From Pseudomonas fluorescens (lineage in GTDB: Bacteria > Pseudomonadota > Gammaproteobacteria > Pseudomonadales > Pseudomonadaceae), in contig LR782234.1 in the NCBI GenBank assembly GCA_902825215.1, forward strand, positions 5,969,001-6,033,000: 64,000 nucleotides of DNA, read 5' to 3'. Numbering within the stretch: position 1 is the first letter of the stretch; each line of letters opens with the position of its first letter. Made by a program: the position numbers and the translations under genes. The notes below the pieces were generated by a model that saw only the letters and a program-made list of their open reading frames with translations, ran no database searches and was not told the origin of the DNA. Below are positions 45,657-54,291 of this stretch, one piece after another.

Positions 45657-45989
45657 TCACAGACCTTCGAAATCGAATTCAACACCAGCCTGCTGCTTGA
45701 CGATGCGCTCGAGCATTTCGCCCAACTGCTCTTCGCTCTTGTCGCACATCCAGCGCTCGCTTTCTTCGTCATAGTCGAAGTGGAAGCCACCGGACACCGC
45801 CGCCAGCCACAGCTGACGCAGCGGCTCCTGGCGGCTGAAGATCAGTTGGCTGCCGTTTTCGAACTTGACGGTCAGCACACCGGCCGAGCTTTCCAGGTCG
45901 ATGTCCAGGTCGCTTTCATCAAAGATGTCTTCCAGTTTTTCCTGGGTCTCATCGACCAGATCGTGGAAACGGGCTTCGGACAAACTCAT
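45657..45989 (-). CDS. cyaY: Bacterial frataxin CyaY
   Basis: 110 aa. The frataxin fold is recognised from MSLSEARFHDLVDETQEKLE, the acidic first helix (DIFDESDLDIDLESS) that binds iron, and SRQEPLRQLWLAAVSGGFHFDY. It tunes iron delivery to the iron-sulfur cluster machinery. The start at 45987-45989 gives the normal length; the same frame stays open for another 2.5 kb antisense to lysA and dapF, which is not coding. Confidence 0.95.
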   Translation of the reverse strand: MSLSEARFHDLVDETQEKLEDIFDESDLDIDLESSAGVLTVKFENGSQLIFSRQEPLRQLWLAAVSGGFHFDYDEESERWMCDKSEEQLGEMLERIVKQQAGVEFDFEGL

Positions 45990-46090
45990 TGCGGCAACCT
46001 CAAAAATTGTCTGATCAGGCTCAAGCGCCGAAAGATACGGACGCTGCCGGCCGATTGCAAAGGATAACGACCAAGCGCCTGCAGCGCCTC

Positions 46091-46185
46091 CCTGTGCGAG
46101 CGAGCCTGCTCGCGAAAGCGCGGTGTCAGGCGCTGAAGGTGTCGAATCTACCGGCCCCTTCGCGAGCAGGCTCGCTCCCACAGGG
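46091..46185. repeat. REP pair (REPIN), GCGAGCCTGCTCGC type
   Basis: An arm starting CCTGTGCGAGCGAGCCTGCT (one base off consensus) faces the inverted arm ending TCGCTCCCACAGGG. The pair lies in the divergent gap between cyaY and lptM. Confidence 0.9.
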
Positions 46186-46295
46186 ACGCTGCGGCTGACT
46201 TGGGTACCCCGCCAGACGGGAGGGCCATTACATAGGCAAGCTGCCGGGTGGCCGGTATACTCCGGCGCAATTAACGCATTTTCAAGGATTTCGCC

Positions 46296-46466
46296 ATGAA
46301 GCGCCTGATCTCTTCCCTTGCTGCGCTCGTCGCGGTTGCCTGCCTCGTTTCGGCCTGCGGTCAAAAAGGCCCGCTGTACCTGCCCGATGACAATCAGGAC
46401 CCGGCCGAACAAGCCCAATCGTCGCAAAAGCAGCCGTCCAAAGCACACAAGCACGACGTTTACTAA
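46296..46466 (+). CDS. lptM: LPS translocon maturation lipoprotein LptM (YifL)
   Basis: 56 aa. The signal peptide ends at the lipobox VSAC (Cys21), directly followed by GQKGPLYLPDD, the conserved hallmark of LptM. E. coli LptM binds the LptD-LptE translocon and helps native disulfide formation. A charged Gln/Lys/His tail follows. AAGGA precedes the ATG. The stop is 9 bases before lysA and includes its ribosome site, so this is the first gene of the lysA operon. Confidence 0.93.
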   Translation: MKRLISSLAALVAVACLVSACGQKGPLYLPDDNQDPAEQAQSSQKQPSKAHKHDVY

Positions 46467-46475
46467 GGGATCGCC

Positions 46476-47723
46476 ATGGACGCTTTTAACTACCGCGGCG
46501 GTGAGCTGTTCGCGGAAGGTGTCGCGCTGTCGGCCATCGCCGACCGCTTCGGCACCCCGACCTACGTCTACTCGCGCGCGCACATCGAAGCCCAGTATCT
46601 GGCCTACGCCGATGCGCTGGCCGGCATGCCGCACCTGGTCTGCTTTGCGGTCAAGGCCAACTCCAACCTCGGCGTATTGAATGTCCTGGCGCGTCTGGGC
46701 GCCGGTTTCGACATCGTTTCGCGCGGTGAACTGGAGCGTGTGCTGGCCGCTGGCGGCAGTGCCGACAAGATCGTTTTCTCCGGCGTCGGCAAGACCCGTG
46801 ACGACATGCGTCGCGCCCTCGAAGTCGGCGTGCATTGCTTCAACGTCGAATCCACCGATGAGCTCGAGCGCCTGCAAGTGGTCGCCGCCGAGCTGGGCGT
46901 GCGCGCCCCGGTGTCGCTGCGCGTCAACCCGGACGTGGATGCCGGCACCCACCCGTACATTTCCACCGGTCTCAAAGAGAACAAGTTCGGCATCGCCATT
47001 GCCGACGCCGAAGACGTGTACGTGCGCGCCGCGCATCTGCCGAACCTGGAAGTGGTCGGCGTCGACTGCCACATCGGTTCGCAACTGACCACGCTGCCGC
47101 CGTTCCTCGATGCTCTCGATCGCCTGCTGGATCTGGTCGACCGCCTCGGCGATTGCGGCATTCACCTGCGCCACATCGATCTCGGTGGCGGCCTGGGTGT
47201 GCGTTATCGCGATGAAGAGCCACCGTTGGCCGCCGATTACGTCAAAGCCGTCCGCGAACGCCTCGAAGGCCGCGATCTGGCGCTGGTGTTCGAGCCAGGC
47301 CGTTTCATCGTTGCCAACGCCGGCGTACTGCTGACGCAGGTCGAGTACCTCAAGCACACCGAACACAAGGATTTCGCCATCGTCGACGCGGCGATGAACG
47401 ACCTGATCCGCCCGGCGCTGTATCAGGCGTGGATGGACGTCACGGCGGTCAAGCCGCGTGATACCGCCGCCCGCGCCTATGACATCGTTGGCCCGATCTG
47501 CGAAACCGGCGACTTCCTCGCCAAGGACCGTGAGCTGGCGCTGGCCGAAGGCGACTTGCTGGCCGTTCACTCGGCCGGTGCCTACGGTTTCGTCATGAGC
47601 TCCAACTACAACACCCGCGGCCGCGCCGCCGAGGTGCTGGTAGACGGTGATCAGGTTTTTGAAGTGCGCCGCCGCGAAACCGTGGCCGAGCTGTTTGCCG
47701 GCGAAAGCCTGCTGCCGGAGTAA
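46476..47723 (+). CDS. lysA: Diaminopimelate decarboxylase
   Basis: 415 aa. It makes lysine from meso-diaminopimelate with pyridoxal phosphate. The PLP lysine is K60 in CFAVKANSN, the phosphate loop is HIDLGGGLGV, and the substrate cysteine is in GPICETGDFLA near residue 345. It has AAGGGA before the ATG and is followed three bases later by dapF, which supplies its substrate. Confidence 0.96.
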   Translation: MDAFNYRGGELFAEGVALSAIADRFGTPTYVYSRAHIEAQYLAYADALAGMPHLVCFAVKANSNLGVLNVLARLGAGFDIVSRGELERVLAAGGSADKIVFSGVGKTRDDMRRALEVGVHCFNVESTDELERLQVVAAELGVRAPVSLRVNPDVDAGTHPYISTGLKENKFGIAIADAEDVYVRAAHLPNLEVVGVDCHIGSQLTTLPPFLDALDRLLDLVDRLGDCGIHLRHIDLGGGLGVRYRDEEPPLAADYVKAVRERLEGRDLALVFEPGRFIVANAGVLLTQVEYLKHTEHKDFAIVDAAMNDLIRPALYQAWMDVTAVKPRDTAARAYDIVGPICETGDFLAKDRELALAEGDLLAVHSAGAYGFVMSSNYNTRGRAAEVLVDGDQVFEVRRRETVAELFAGESLLPE

Positions 47724-47726
47724 CCC

Positions 47727-48557
47727 ATGCTGCTGCGTTTTACCAAAATGCACGGCCTGGGCAATGACTTCATGGTTCTCGACCTGGTCAGCCAGCACGC
47801 GCACATTCAGCCCAAACACGCCAAGCAATGGGGCGACCGTCATACCGGCATCGGCTTCGACCAGTTGCTGATCGTCGAAGCCCCGAGCAACCCGGACGTG
47901 GATTTCCGTTACCGGATCTTCAACTCCGACGGTTCCGAGGTCGAGCAGTGCGGCAACGGTGCGCGCTGCTTCGCCCGGTTCGTGCTCGACAAGCGTCTGA
48001 CTGCGAAACGGCAGATCCGCGTCGAGACCAAGGGTGGCATCATCGAACTGGACGTGCGTAACGACGGGCAGATCGGCGTCAACATGGGCGCGCCACGCCT
48101 GGTGCCGGCAGACATTCCGTTCGAGGCGCCAGCGCAGGCCAGCAGCTATCAGCTGGAAGTCGACGGCACCACCGTCGAACTGGCGGCCGTGTCGATGGGC
48201 AACCCGCACGCGGTACTGCGCGTGCAGGACATCAACAGTGCACCGGTGCATGAGCTGGGGCCGAAAATCGAACACCATCCGCGCTTTCCGGCGCGGGTCA
48301 ATGTCGGTTTCCTTCAGGTCATCGACCGCCACCGTGCGCAATTGCGCGTATGGGAACGCGGCGCCGGGGAAACCCAGGCCTGCGGTACCGGCGCGTGCGC
48401 GGCGGCCGTCGCGGCCATCAGCCAGGGGTGGATGGATTCGCCGCTGTTGATCGACCTGCCCGGCGGGCGTCTGTCCATCGAGTGGGCCGGCCCCGGCCAA
48501 CCGGTACTGATGACCGGTCCGGCAGTGCGTGTATATGAAGGACAAGTGCGTCTTTGA
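47727..48557 (+). CDS. dapF: Diaminopimelate epimerase
   Basis: 276 aa. It interconverts LL- and meso-diaminopimelate for lysine and peptidoglycan. The two active-site cysteines are C75 in EQCGNGARC and the one in TQACGTGACAAA near residue 219. It is in the operon between lysA and DUF484. Confidence 0.97.
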   Translation: MLLRFTKMHGLGNDFMVLDLVSQHAHIQPKHAKQWGDRHTGIGFDQLLIVEAPSNPDVDFRYRIFNSDGSEVEQCGNGARCFARFVLDKRLTAKRQIRVETKGGIIELDVRNDGQIGVNMGAPRLVPADIPFEAPAQASSYQLEVDGTTVELAAVSMGNPHAVLRVQDINSAPVHELGPKIEHHPRFPARVNVGFLQVIDRHRAQLRVWERGAGETQACGTGACAAAVAAISQGWMDSPLLIDLPGGRLSIEWAGPGQPVLMTGPAVRVYEGQVRL

Positions 48558-48570
48558 GTGAGCAGAAACC

Positions 48571-49296
48571 ATGACCGATAAGCCTCAGGTACCCGCCCGA
48601 CAGTCCGACGAATCCGCGTCCGCGAACCTGGAAGCGGCAACCGTCGCCGCCTACCTCGAGGCTCATCCGGACTTCTTCGTCGAGCACGAAGAACTGCTGC
48701 CGGCCATGCGCATCCCGCACCGTCGTGGTGACACCGTGTCGCTGGTCGAACGGCAGATGACCATCCTGCGCGATCGCAACATCGAGATGCGTCATCGCCT
48801 CTCGCAGCTAATGGATGTTGCCCGCGATAACGATCGCCTGTTCGACAAGACACGCCGCCTGATCCTCGCTCTGATGGACGCTTCAAGTCTGGAAGACGTG
48901 GTGATCAGTGTCGAAGACAGTCTGCGCCAGGATTTCCAGGTACCGTTTGTCAGCCTGATCCTGCTCGGCGACAACCCCGCACCGGTCGGTCGCTGGGTCA
49001 CTCACGCCGACGCTCAGGTCGCCATCGGCGGCCTGCTCACTGAAGGTAAAAGTGTCAGCGGCAGTCTGCGCGAGCACGAACTGGATTTCCTCTTCGGCGA
49101 AGAACAGCGCAAGCAGATCGGCTCGACTGCCGTGGTCGCGGTCAGCCATCAGGGCATTCACGGCATTCTGGCGATCGCCAGCCGTGATCCGCAGCACTAT
49201 AAAAGCTCGGTCGGCACGCTGTTTCTCAGCTACATCGCCGAAGTCATGGGCCGCGTGCTGCCACGGGTCAACAGCTCGCTGCGCTCGGTACGCTGA
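48571..49296 (+). CDS. DUF484 family GAF-like protein
   Basis: 241 aa. The N-terminal helix VAAYLEAHPDFFVEHEELLPAM and a central coiled coil lead to a GAF-like domain (DASSLEDVVISVEDSLRQDF...VAVSHQGIHGILAIAS). The family is conserved next to xerC in gammaproteobacteria but its role is unknown. The stop is two bases from the xerC start, a close link that suggests a function with the recombinase or with cell division. Confidence 0.92.
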   Translation: MTDKPQVPARQSDESASANLEAATVAAYLEAHPDFFVEHEELLPAMRIPHRRGDTVSLVERQMTILRDRNIEMRHRLSQLMDVARDNDRLFDKTRRLILALMDASSLEDVVISVEDSLRQDFQVPFVSLILLGDNPAPVGRWVTHADAQVAIGGLLTEGKSVSGSLREHELDFLFGEEQRKQIGSTAVVAVSHQGIHGILAIASRDPQHYKSSVGTLFLSYIAEVMGRVLPRVNSSLRSVR

Positions 49297-49298
49297 AC

Positions 49299-50198
49299 AT
49301 GGAACGGCAACTGGACGCTTACTGCGAACACCTGCGCAGTGAGCGCCAGGTGTCGCCGCACACGCTGTCGGCCTACCGCCGCGACCTCGATAAAGTCCTC
49401 GGCTGGTGCATCAAGCAGAACATCGGCAGCTGGGCCGCGCTGGATATCCAGCGCCTGCGCAGCCTGATCGCTCGTTTGCATGCGCAAGGCCAGTCCTCGC
49501 GCAGCCTCGCCCGCCTGCTTTCGGCCGTACGCGGGCTCTATCACTACCTCAATCGTGAAGGCCTGTGTGATCACGACCCGGCCACGGGGCTGGCGCCACC
49601 GAAAGGCGAACGTCGGTTGCCCAAAACCCTGGATACCGACCGCGCGCTGCAACTGCTCGAAGGCGCCGTTGAGGATGATTTTCTGGCACGCCGTGATCAG
49701 GCGATTCTCGAACTGTTTTATTCCTCGGGCCTGCGCCTTTCCGAACTGACCGGACTCAATCTCGATCAACTCGATCTGGCCGACGGCATGGTTCAGGTGC
49801 TCGGCAAGGGCAGTAAAACCCGCCTGTTGCCGGTGGGTAAAAAGGCCCGCGAAGCGATCGAACAGTGGCTGCCGCTGCGGGCGATGACCAACCCGGCGGA
49901 CGATGCCGTGTTCGTCAGCCAGCAAGGCCGGCGCCTCGGCCCGCGAGCGATTCAGGTGCGCGTCAAACTGGCTGGCGAGCGCGAACTGGGGCAGAACCTG
50001 CACCCGCACATGTTGCGGCATTCTTTCGCCAGCCACTTGCTGGAATCCTCGCAGGACCTGCGCGCCGTGCAGGAACTGCTCGGCCACTCCGACATCAAGA
50101 CCACGCAGATCTACACCCACCTGGACTTCCAGCACCTGGCCGCGGTCTACGACAGTGCCCACCCCCGGGCCAAACGCATGAAAGGCGATGATTCATGA
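49299..50198 (+). CDS. xerC: Tyrosine recombinase XerC
   Basis: 299 aa. With XerD it resolves chromosome dimers at dif. The SAM-like N-terminal core-binding domain is followed by the catalytic domain with Arg in SSGLRLSELTGLN, Lys in VLGKGSKTRLLPV, HMLRHSFASHLLE with the His-Arg pair, and the second His and nucleophilic Tyr in LGHSDIKTTQIYTHL. The HAD gene overlaps its stop by four bases. Confidence 0.97.
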   Translation: MERQLDAYCEHLRSERQVSPHTLSAYRRDLDKVLGWCIKQNIGSWAALDIQRLRSLIARLHAQGQSSRSLARLLSAVRGLYHYLNREGLCDHDPATGLAPPKGERRLPKTLDTDRALQLLEGAVEDDFLARRDQAILELFYSSGLRLSELTGLNLDQLDLADGMVQVLGKGSKTRLLPVGKKAREAIEQWLPLRAMTNPADDAVFVSQQGRRLGPRAIQVRVKLAGERELGQNLHPHMLRHSFASHLLESSQDLRAVQELLGHSDIKTTQIYTHLDFQHLAAVYDSAHPRAKRMKGDDS

Positions 50199-50893
50199 GC
50201 ATTCAGTTGATCACCTTCGACCTCGACGACACCTTATGGGATACCGCGCCAGTGATCGCCAGCGCCGAAACCGTCTTGCGTGAGTGGCTTGCCGAGCACG
50301 CAGCGAATCTGGGCGCGGTGCCGGTCGAGCATCTGTGGTCGATTCGCGAACGCGTGCTGAGCAACGAGCCCGGACTGAAACATCGCATCAGCGCCTTGCG
50401 CCGGCGCGTGCTGTTCCATGCGCTGGAAGAATCCGGCTACGCCCACGTCGAGGCCTCGGAGCTGGCGGACAGGGCGTTTGAAGTGTTCCTGCACGCGCGG
50501 CACCAGATCGAGGTGTTCCCCGAGGTCCAACCGGTGCTGGAGATCCTCGCCAATCACTACGCGCTGGGCGTGGTCACTAACGGCAATGCTGATGTGCGCC
50601 GGCTGGGGCTGGCAGACTTCTTCAAGTTTGCCCTGTGCGCCGAAGATATCGGCATCGCCAAACCGGATGCGCGGCTGTTTCATGAAGCGCTGCAGCGCGG
50701 TGGTGCCACCGCCGAAACCGCCGTGCACATCGGCGATCATCCGGGCGATGACATTGCCGGGGCACAGCAGGCCGGGTTGCGGGCGATCTGGTTTAACCCG
50801 GCGGGTAAAGCCTGGGAAGCGGATCGCTTGCCGGACGCTGAAATCCGTAGCCTGACGGAATTGCCGGCCGTGCTCGCCCGTTGGAACTCCTGA
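50195..50893 (+). CDS. HAD-superfamily hydrolase (YigB-like, subclass IA)
   Basis: 232 aa. The four HAD motifs are present: FDLDDTLWDT at the N-terminus, VVTNGNADVRR, K in GIAKPDARLF, and IGDHPGDDIAGAQ. E. coli YigB, in the same context behind xerC, dephosphorylates FMN and other small phosphates. It is the last gene of the lptM-lysA operon; a REP pair follows. Confidence 0.92.
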   Translation: MSIQLITFDLDDTLWDTAPVIASAETVLREWLAEHAANLGAVPVEHLWSIRERVLSNEPGLKHRISALRRRVLFHALEESGYAHVEASELADRAFEVFLHARHQIEVFPEVQPVLEILANHYALGVVTNGNADVRRLGLADFFKFALCAEDIGIAKPDARLFHEALQRGGATAETAVHIGDHPGDDIAGAQQAGLRAIWFNPAGKAWEADRLPDAEIRSLTELPAVLARWNS

Positions 50894-50918
50894 CACTGAA
50901 CCCGAATTGACATCACTC

Positions 50919-51010
50919 CCTGTGGGAGCTGGCTTGCCAGCGATGAGGCCGGCACATTCAACTCATGTCGCCTGACAAGCAGCCATCGCTGGCAAGCCAG
51001 CTCCCACAGG
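50919..51010. repeat. REP pair (REPIN), GCTGGCTTGCCAGC type
   Basis: Arms of 27 bases at 50919-50945 and 50984-51010 are exact inverted copies (CCTGTGGGAGCTGGCTTGCC plus AGCGATG). It has the same subtype as the pair behind argH. Confidence 0.93.
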
Positions 51011-51045
51011 ATCTACGTCGCCCTCACACTTTTATTCCAGACATG

Positions 51046-51074
51046 AAAAAGCCCGCAGCGACGGCGGGCTTTTT
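51046..51074. terminator. Terminator of sutA
   Basis: AAAAAGCCCGC at 51046-51056 pairs with GCGGGCTTTTT at 51064-51074. It can work both ways, ending sutA and perhaps the HAD operon. Confidence 0.9.
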
Positions 51075-51094
51075 CAGCAAGCGAGCGACACGCC

Positions 51095-51421
51095 TCAGAT
51101 AGGGCGGCTGCCGTACTTGTTGTCCGGCTTCTTGGGCGGATCGGCGACCACGTTGGCCTCCACTTCCTGCACCTTGCCACCGCGCGCAAGGAACTCTTCC
51201 ATGGCCTTGGCCAGGGCATCGCGTTCCTTGTTCTTGGCTTCGATACTCGGCAACTCATCCACCGACACCGCAGCCTTGGCCTTGCCTTTGGCAGCCGGGG
51301 CCGGCGTATCGTCACCGCCATCGTCTTCAGCAACGTCTTCCGCTGCTGCTTCCAGACCTTCCTCGGCCTCGTCTTCGTCGCCTACTTCGAGGTCGTCGTT
51401 TTCCAGATCATCGTCGCTCAT
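51095..51421 (-). CDS. sutA: Transcriptional regulator SutA
   Basis: 108 aa. A highly acidic, disordered N-terminal half (runs of Asp, Glu and Ala) leads to the conserved core SVDELPSIEAKNKERDALAKAM and a basic end NKYGSRPI. In P. aeruginosa SutA binds RNA polymerase and adjusts expression, notably of ribosomal genes, in slow-growing cells. AGGTAG precedes the ATG. Confidence 0.92.
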   Translation of the reverse strand: MSDDDLENDDLEVGDEDEAEEGLEAAAEDVAEDDGGDDTPAPAAKGKAKAAVSVDELPSIEAKNKERDALAKAMEEFLARGGKVQEVEANVVADPPKKPDNKYGSRPI

Positions 51422-51523
51422 GTTCTACCTCATGACTTGCGAAAAGCAGATTAGTTATAGACCAGCTTTGGCGACTGTCGAAAGTCGCCGGAAAAAAATC
51501 GGTAACCATTGATGACCAACGGT

Positions 51524-51949
51524 TCATGCCCCTTCACCGTGCAAGGTGGCGAGGACTTTACGGGCACCGCCATGATCACGGTGCTCGCCCAGATAAACGC
51601 CTTGCCAGGTTCCCAGTGCCAGGCGACCTGCCGATACCGGCAGGCTGATCTGGCAGCCAAGCACGCTGGCCTTGAAGTGCGCCGGGAGGTCGTCCAGGCC
51701 TTCGTCGTTATGCTCATAGCCGTCTGTTCCTTGTGGGATCAGACGATTGAAAAATCGTTCGAAGTCGCGACGTACCGCCGGATCGGCGTTCTCGTTGATG
51801 GTCAACGACGCCGAGGTATGCTGCAGCCACAAATGCAACAGACCGATCCGACACTTCCTGAGTTCAGGCAGGTTTTCGATCAGCTCATCCGTCACCAGAT
51901 GAAAGCCGCGGGGCCGTGCCCGCAGGGTTATCAGAGTCTGTTGCCACAT
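51524..51949 (-). CDS. yjbQ: YjbQ family protein (UPF0047)
   Basis: 141 aa, starting MWQQTLITLRARPRGFHLVT. The family's conserved HTSASLTINENADP and GTWQGVYLGEHRDHGG are intact. YjbQ proteins show weak thiamine-phosphate synthase activity; the natural role is unclear. The ATG 51947-51949 matches the family; the earlier in-frame start adds nine unrelated residues. Confidence 0.92.
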   Translation of the reverse strand: MWQQTLITLRARPRGFHLVTDELIENLPELRKCRIGLLHLWLQHTSASLTINENADPAVRRDFERFFNRLIPQGTDGYEHNDEGLDDLPAHFKASVLGCQISLPVSAGRLALGTWQGVYLGEHRDHGGARKVLATLHGEGA

Positions 51950-52120
51950 ACAGTTCTCCGCACGTTCGGGGCGCATTCTAGCGCGCTCTGGGAAAAAACA
52001 AAGGCCCTAATATTCCCGCAATGATGTAAGCCATTCGCCGGGTAAAAACACCACGGGTAAACACGACCAAAGCCGTACGAAAAATCCTTTCAGCTGTTCT
52101 CACAGTGACAAATCACAGAC

Positions 52121-52153
52121 AAAAAAATGCCCGGCGAGCCGGGCAATTTTTTT
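52121..52153 (-). terminator. Terminator of glnK-amtB
   Basis: TGCCCGG/CCGGGCA stem (52128-52134 and 52139-52145) with a CGAG loop and seven T on the minus strand, directly behind the amtB stop. Confidence 0.9.
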
Positions 52154-52164
52154 GCTGCGCGTAC

Positions 52165-53502
52165 TTACAGGTTGTAGCCGCGTTCGTTGTGTTGTGCCAG
52201 ATCGAGGCCGACCGATTCTTCTTCCTCGGTCACGCGCAGCCCCATCACCGCATCCAGGACCTTGAGGATGATGAAGGTGACGATCGCGGTGTAGATCACC
52301 GTGAAGCCGACGCCTTTGATCTGAATCCAGACCTGTGCGCCGATGTCGGTCACGGTGCCGAAGCCGCCCAGTGCAGGCGCTGCAAACACACCGGTGAGGA
52401 TCGCGCCGAGGATACCGCCGATACCGTGCACGCCGAACGCATCCAGGGAGTCGTCATAACCGAGTTTGCGTTTCAGGGTGGTGGCGCAGAAGAAGCACAC
52501 CACGCCTGCCGCCAGACCGATCACCAGTGCGCCCATCGGGCCTACGGTGCCAGCGGCCGGCGTGATCGCGACCAGGCCGGCAACCACACCCGAGGCGATG
52601 CCCAGTGCGCTTGGCTTACCATGGGTGACCCATTCGGCAAACATCCAGCCCAGTGCCGCAGCGGCGGTGGCGATCTGAGTAACCAGCATTGCCATACCGG
52701 CAGTGCCGTTGGCGGCCGCAGCGGAGCCGGCGTTGAAGCCGAACCAGCCGACCCACAGCATGGCCGCGCCCATCAGCGTGTAACCGAGGTTGTGCGGAGC
52801 CATCGGGGTGGTCGGGAAACCTTTGCGCTTGCCCAGTACCAGGCACGCCACCAGACCGGCGATACCGGCGTTGATGTGCACCACGGTGCCGCCGGCGAAG
52901 TCGAGTACGCCCCAGTCCCACATCAGGCCGCCGTTGCCGGACCAGACCATGTGCGCGATCGGCGCATAAACGAGGGTGAACCAGACGCCCATGAAGATCA
53001 GCATCGCGGAGAACTTCATGCGCTCGGCGAACGCACCGACGATCAGCGCCGGGGTGATGATCGCGAAGGTCATCTGGAAGGTGATGAACACTGCTTCAGG
53101 AAACAGCGCCGCCGGGCCAGTGATGCTCGAAGGCGTGACACCGGCGAGGAACGCCTTGCCCATGCCACCGAAGAACGAATTGAAATTGACGACGCCCTGC
53201 TCCATGCCGGTGGTGTCGAACGCAATGCTGTAGCCATAAATGACCCACAGGATGCTGATCAGACCGGTAATGGCGAAGCACTGCATCATCACGGAAAGAA
53301 TGTTTTTCGAGCGGACCATGCCGCCGTAGAACAGCGCCAGGCCAGGAATGGTCATGAACAGCACGAGGGCTGTCGAGGTGAGCATCCAGGCAGTGTCGCC
53401 GGAATTGAGGACTGGGGCCGCCACTTCGTCTGCCGCCATTGCAAGGCCGGGCATTACGATGGACAACAGGGCTCCTAGCCCTGCGAATTTACGCAGAGTC
53501 AT
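52165..53502 (-). CDS. amtB: Ammonium transporter AmtB
   Basis: 445 aa. A signal peptide (residues 1-23, ending AMAA) is followed by about eleven membrane helices. Signature DFAGGTVVHINAGIAGLVACLVLGKR carries the first pore histidine, and DAFGVHGIGGILGAILTGVF the second. It conducts ammonium across the inner membrane and is blocked by the PII protein GlnK encoded just upstream. AGGAG precedes the ATG. Confidence 0.96.
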   Translation of the reverse strand: MTLRKFAGLGALLSIVMPGLAMAADEVAAPVLNSGDTAWMLTSTALVLFMTIPGLALFYGGMVRSKNILSVMMQCFAITGLISILWVIYGYSIAFDTTGMEQGVVNFNSFFGGMGKAFLAGVTPSSITGPAALFPEAVFITFQMTFAIITPALIVGAFAERMKFSAMLIFMGVWFTLVYAPIAHMVWSGNGGLMWDWGVLDFAGGTVVHINAGIAGLVACLVLGKRKGFPTTPMAPHNLGYTLMGAAMLWVGWFGFNAGSAAAANGTAGMAMLVTQIATAAAALGWMFAEWVTHGKPSALGIASGVVAGLVAITPAAGTVGPMGALVIGLAAGVVCFFCATTLKRKLGYDDSLDAFGVHGIGGILGAILTGVFAAPALGGFGTVTDIGAQVWIQIKGVGFTVIYTAIVTFIILKVLDAVMGLRVTEEEESVGLDLAQHNERGYNL

Positions 53503-53538
53503 ATTGTTTTCTCCTGGGGCGTTGGGGTTTGTGGCGGC

Positions 53539-53877
53539 TTAGATCGCGTCGGTATCGGTTTCGCCGGTACGGATGCGGATCGCCTGTTCCAGATTGACCA
53601 CGAAGATCTTGCCGTCACCGATCTTGCCGGTGTTGGCGGCCTTGGTTATCGCTTCGATAACCCGGTCCAGATCCTTGTCGTCGATGGCTACGTCGATTTT
53701 CACCTTGGGCAGAAAATCGACCACATATTCCGCGCCGCGATACAGCTCGGTGTGACCCTTCTGCCGGCCGAAGCCTTTGACTTCAGTAACGGTAATGCCC
53801 TGCACGCCGATTTCGGACAGCGACTCGCGCACGTCGTCCAACTTGAACGGCTTGATGATGGCAGTGACTAGCTTCAT
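53539..53877 (-). CDS. glnK: Nitrogen regulatory PII protein GlnK
   Basis: 112 aa, typical PII length. The T-loop carries Tyr51 in ELYRGAEYVVDFLP, the residue uridylylated by GlnD; the B- and C-loop segments (GKIGDGKIFV and the C-terminal RIRTGETDTDA) bind ATP and 2-oxoglutarate. It binds AmtB in nitrogen plenty. It is 36 bases upstream of amtB, so co-transcribed. GGGAGAG precedes the ATG; the longer open frame is not used. Confidence 0.97.
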   Translation of the reverse strand: MKLVTAIIKPFKLDDVRESLSEIGVQGITVTEVKGFGRQKGHTELYRGAEYVVDFLPKVKIDVAIDDKDLDRVIEAITKAANTGKIGDGKIFVVNLEQAIRIRTGETDTDAI

Positions 53878-54236
53878 GAAACTCTCTCCCGAATTGGTGG
53901 ACTTGCCCCAGGAAAACAAACCCGACTCAAGTCTAAGCGCAGTGCCTGGCTTTGTAACGCATCGTCGGCCTTGCCTGCCCGACTGACGCCAGCTAACCGC
54001 ATCCAGACGAAACTCCCCGCTCCGTCTGCCGCACTGCATTCGTCACAGCGACTGCATCAGTGCATGGGTCGAGGGTGACTAAGCAGAAACCTTGCCATCT
54101 CGCCAAAATCCCCTGATTTCAATCCCTTGGCCGCTACCAAAGGCGCTATTGCGCAAAGCGCCGCGCCGATACGCACAACAACGGTGCGCGGCCGTCCGTC
54201 CGCCTGCGCGAAAAGCGTGCATCCCTGACCACAGGA
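53878..54236. promoter_or_regulatory. glnK upstream region with a weak sigma-54-like site
   Basis: No gene is seen in 53878-54291. On the minus strand GGCACTGCGCTTAG (within 53932-53950) keeps the -24 GG and most of the -24 box of a sigma-54 promoter, but has AG where GC is expected at -12. It lies about 57 bases before the glnK start, where an NtrC-dependent promoter would be expected. The rest of the gap shows no terminator or repeat. Confidence 0.35.
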
Positions 54237-54263
54237 TTGACTATAGACACTGCGTGATACACT
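54237..54263 (+). promoter_or_regulatory. Candidate sigma-70 promoter of ubiK
   Basis: TTGACT at 54237-54242 and an extended -10 TGATACACT (TACACT at 54258-54263) are separated by a short 15-base spacer. It lies 29 bases before the ubiK ATG. Confidence 0.45.
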
Positions 54264-54291
54264 GCCGGTCATTGTTTCCAGGACCTCCACC

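Noticed and set aside
45990..48572. A 2.6-kb open frame upstream of and in frame with cyaY on the minus strand (971 codons in all)
   Set aside because: It lies antisense to lptM, lysA and dapF. Only the last 110 residues match a family. It arises from strong third-position GC bias.
48792..49197. Antisense frames inside the DUF484 gene
   Set aside because: Fully inside a well-supported gene with conserved neighbours; no independent signal.
40158..51010. Possible CRISPR array from repeated GTGGGAGC units
   Set aside because: Units are paired palindromes scattered kilobases apart between genes, without regular spacers or cas genes. They are REP elements.
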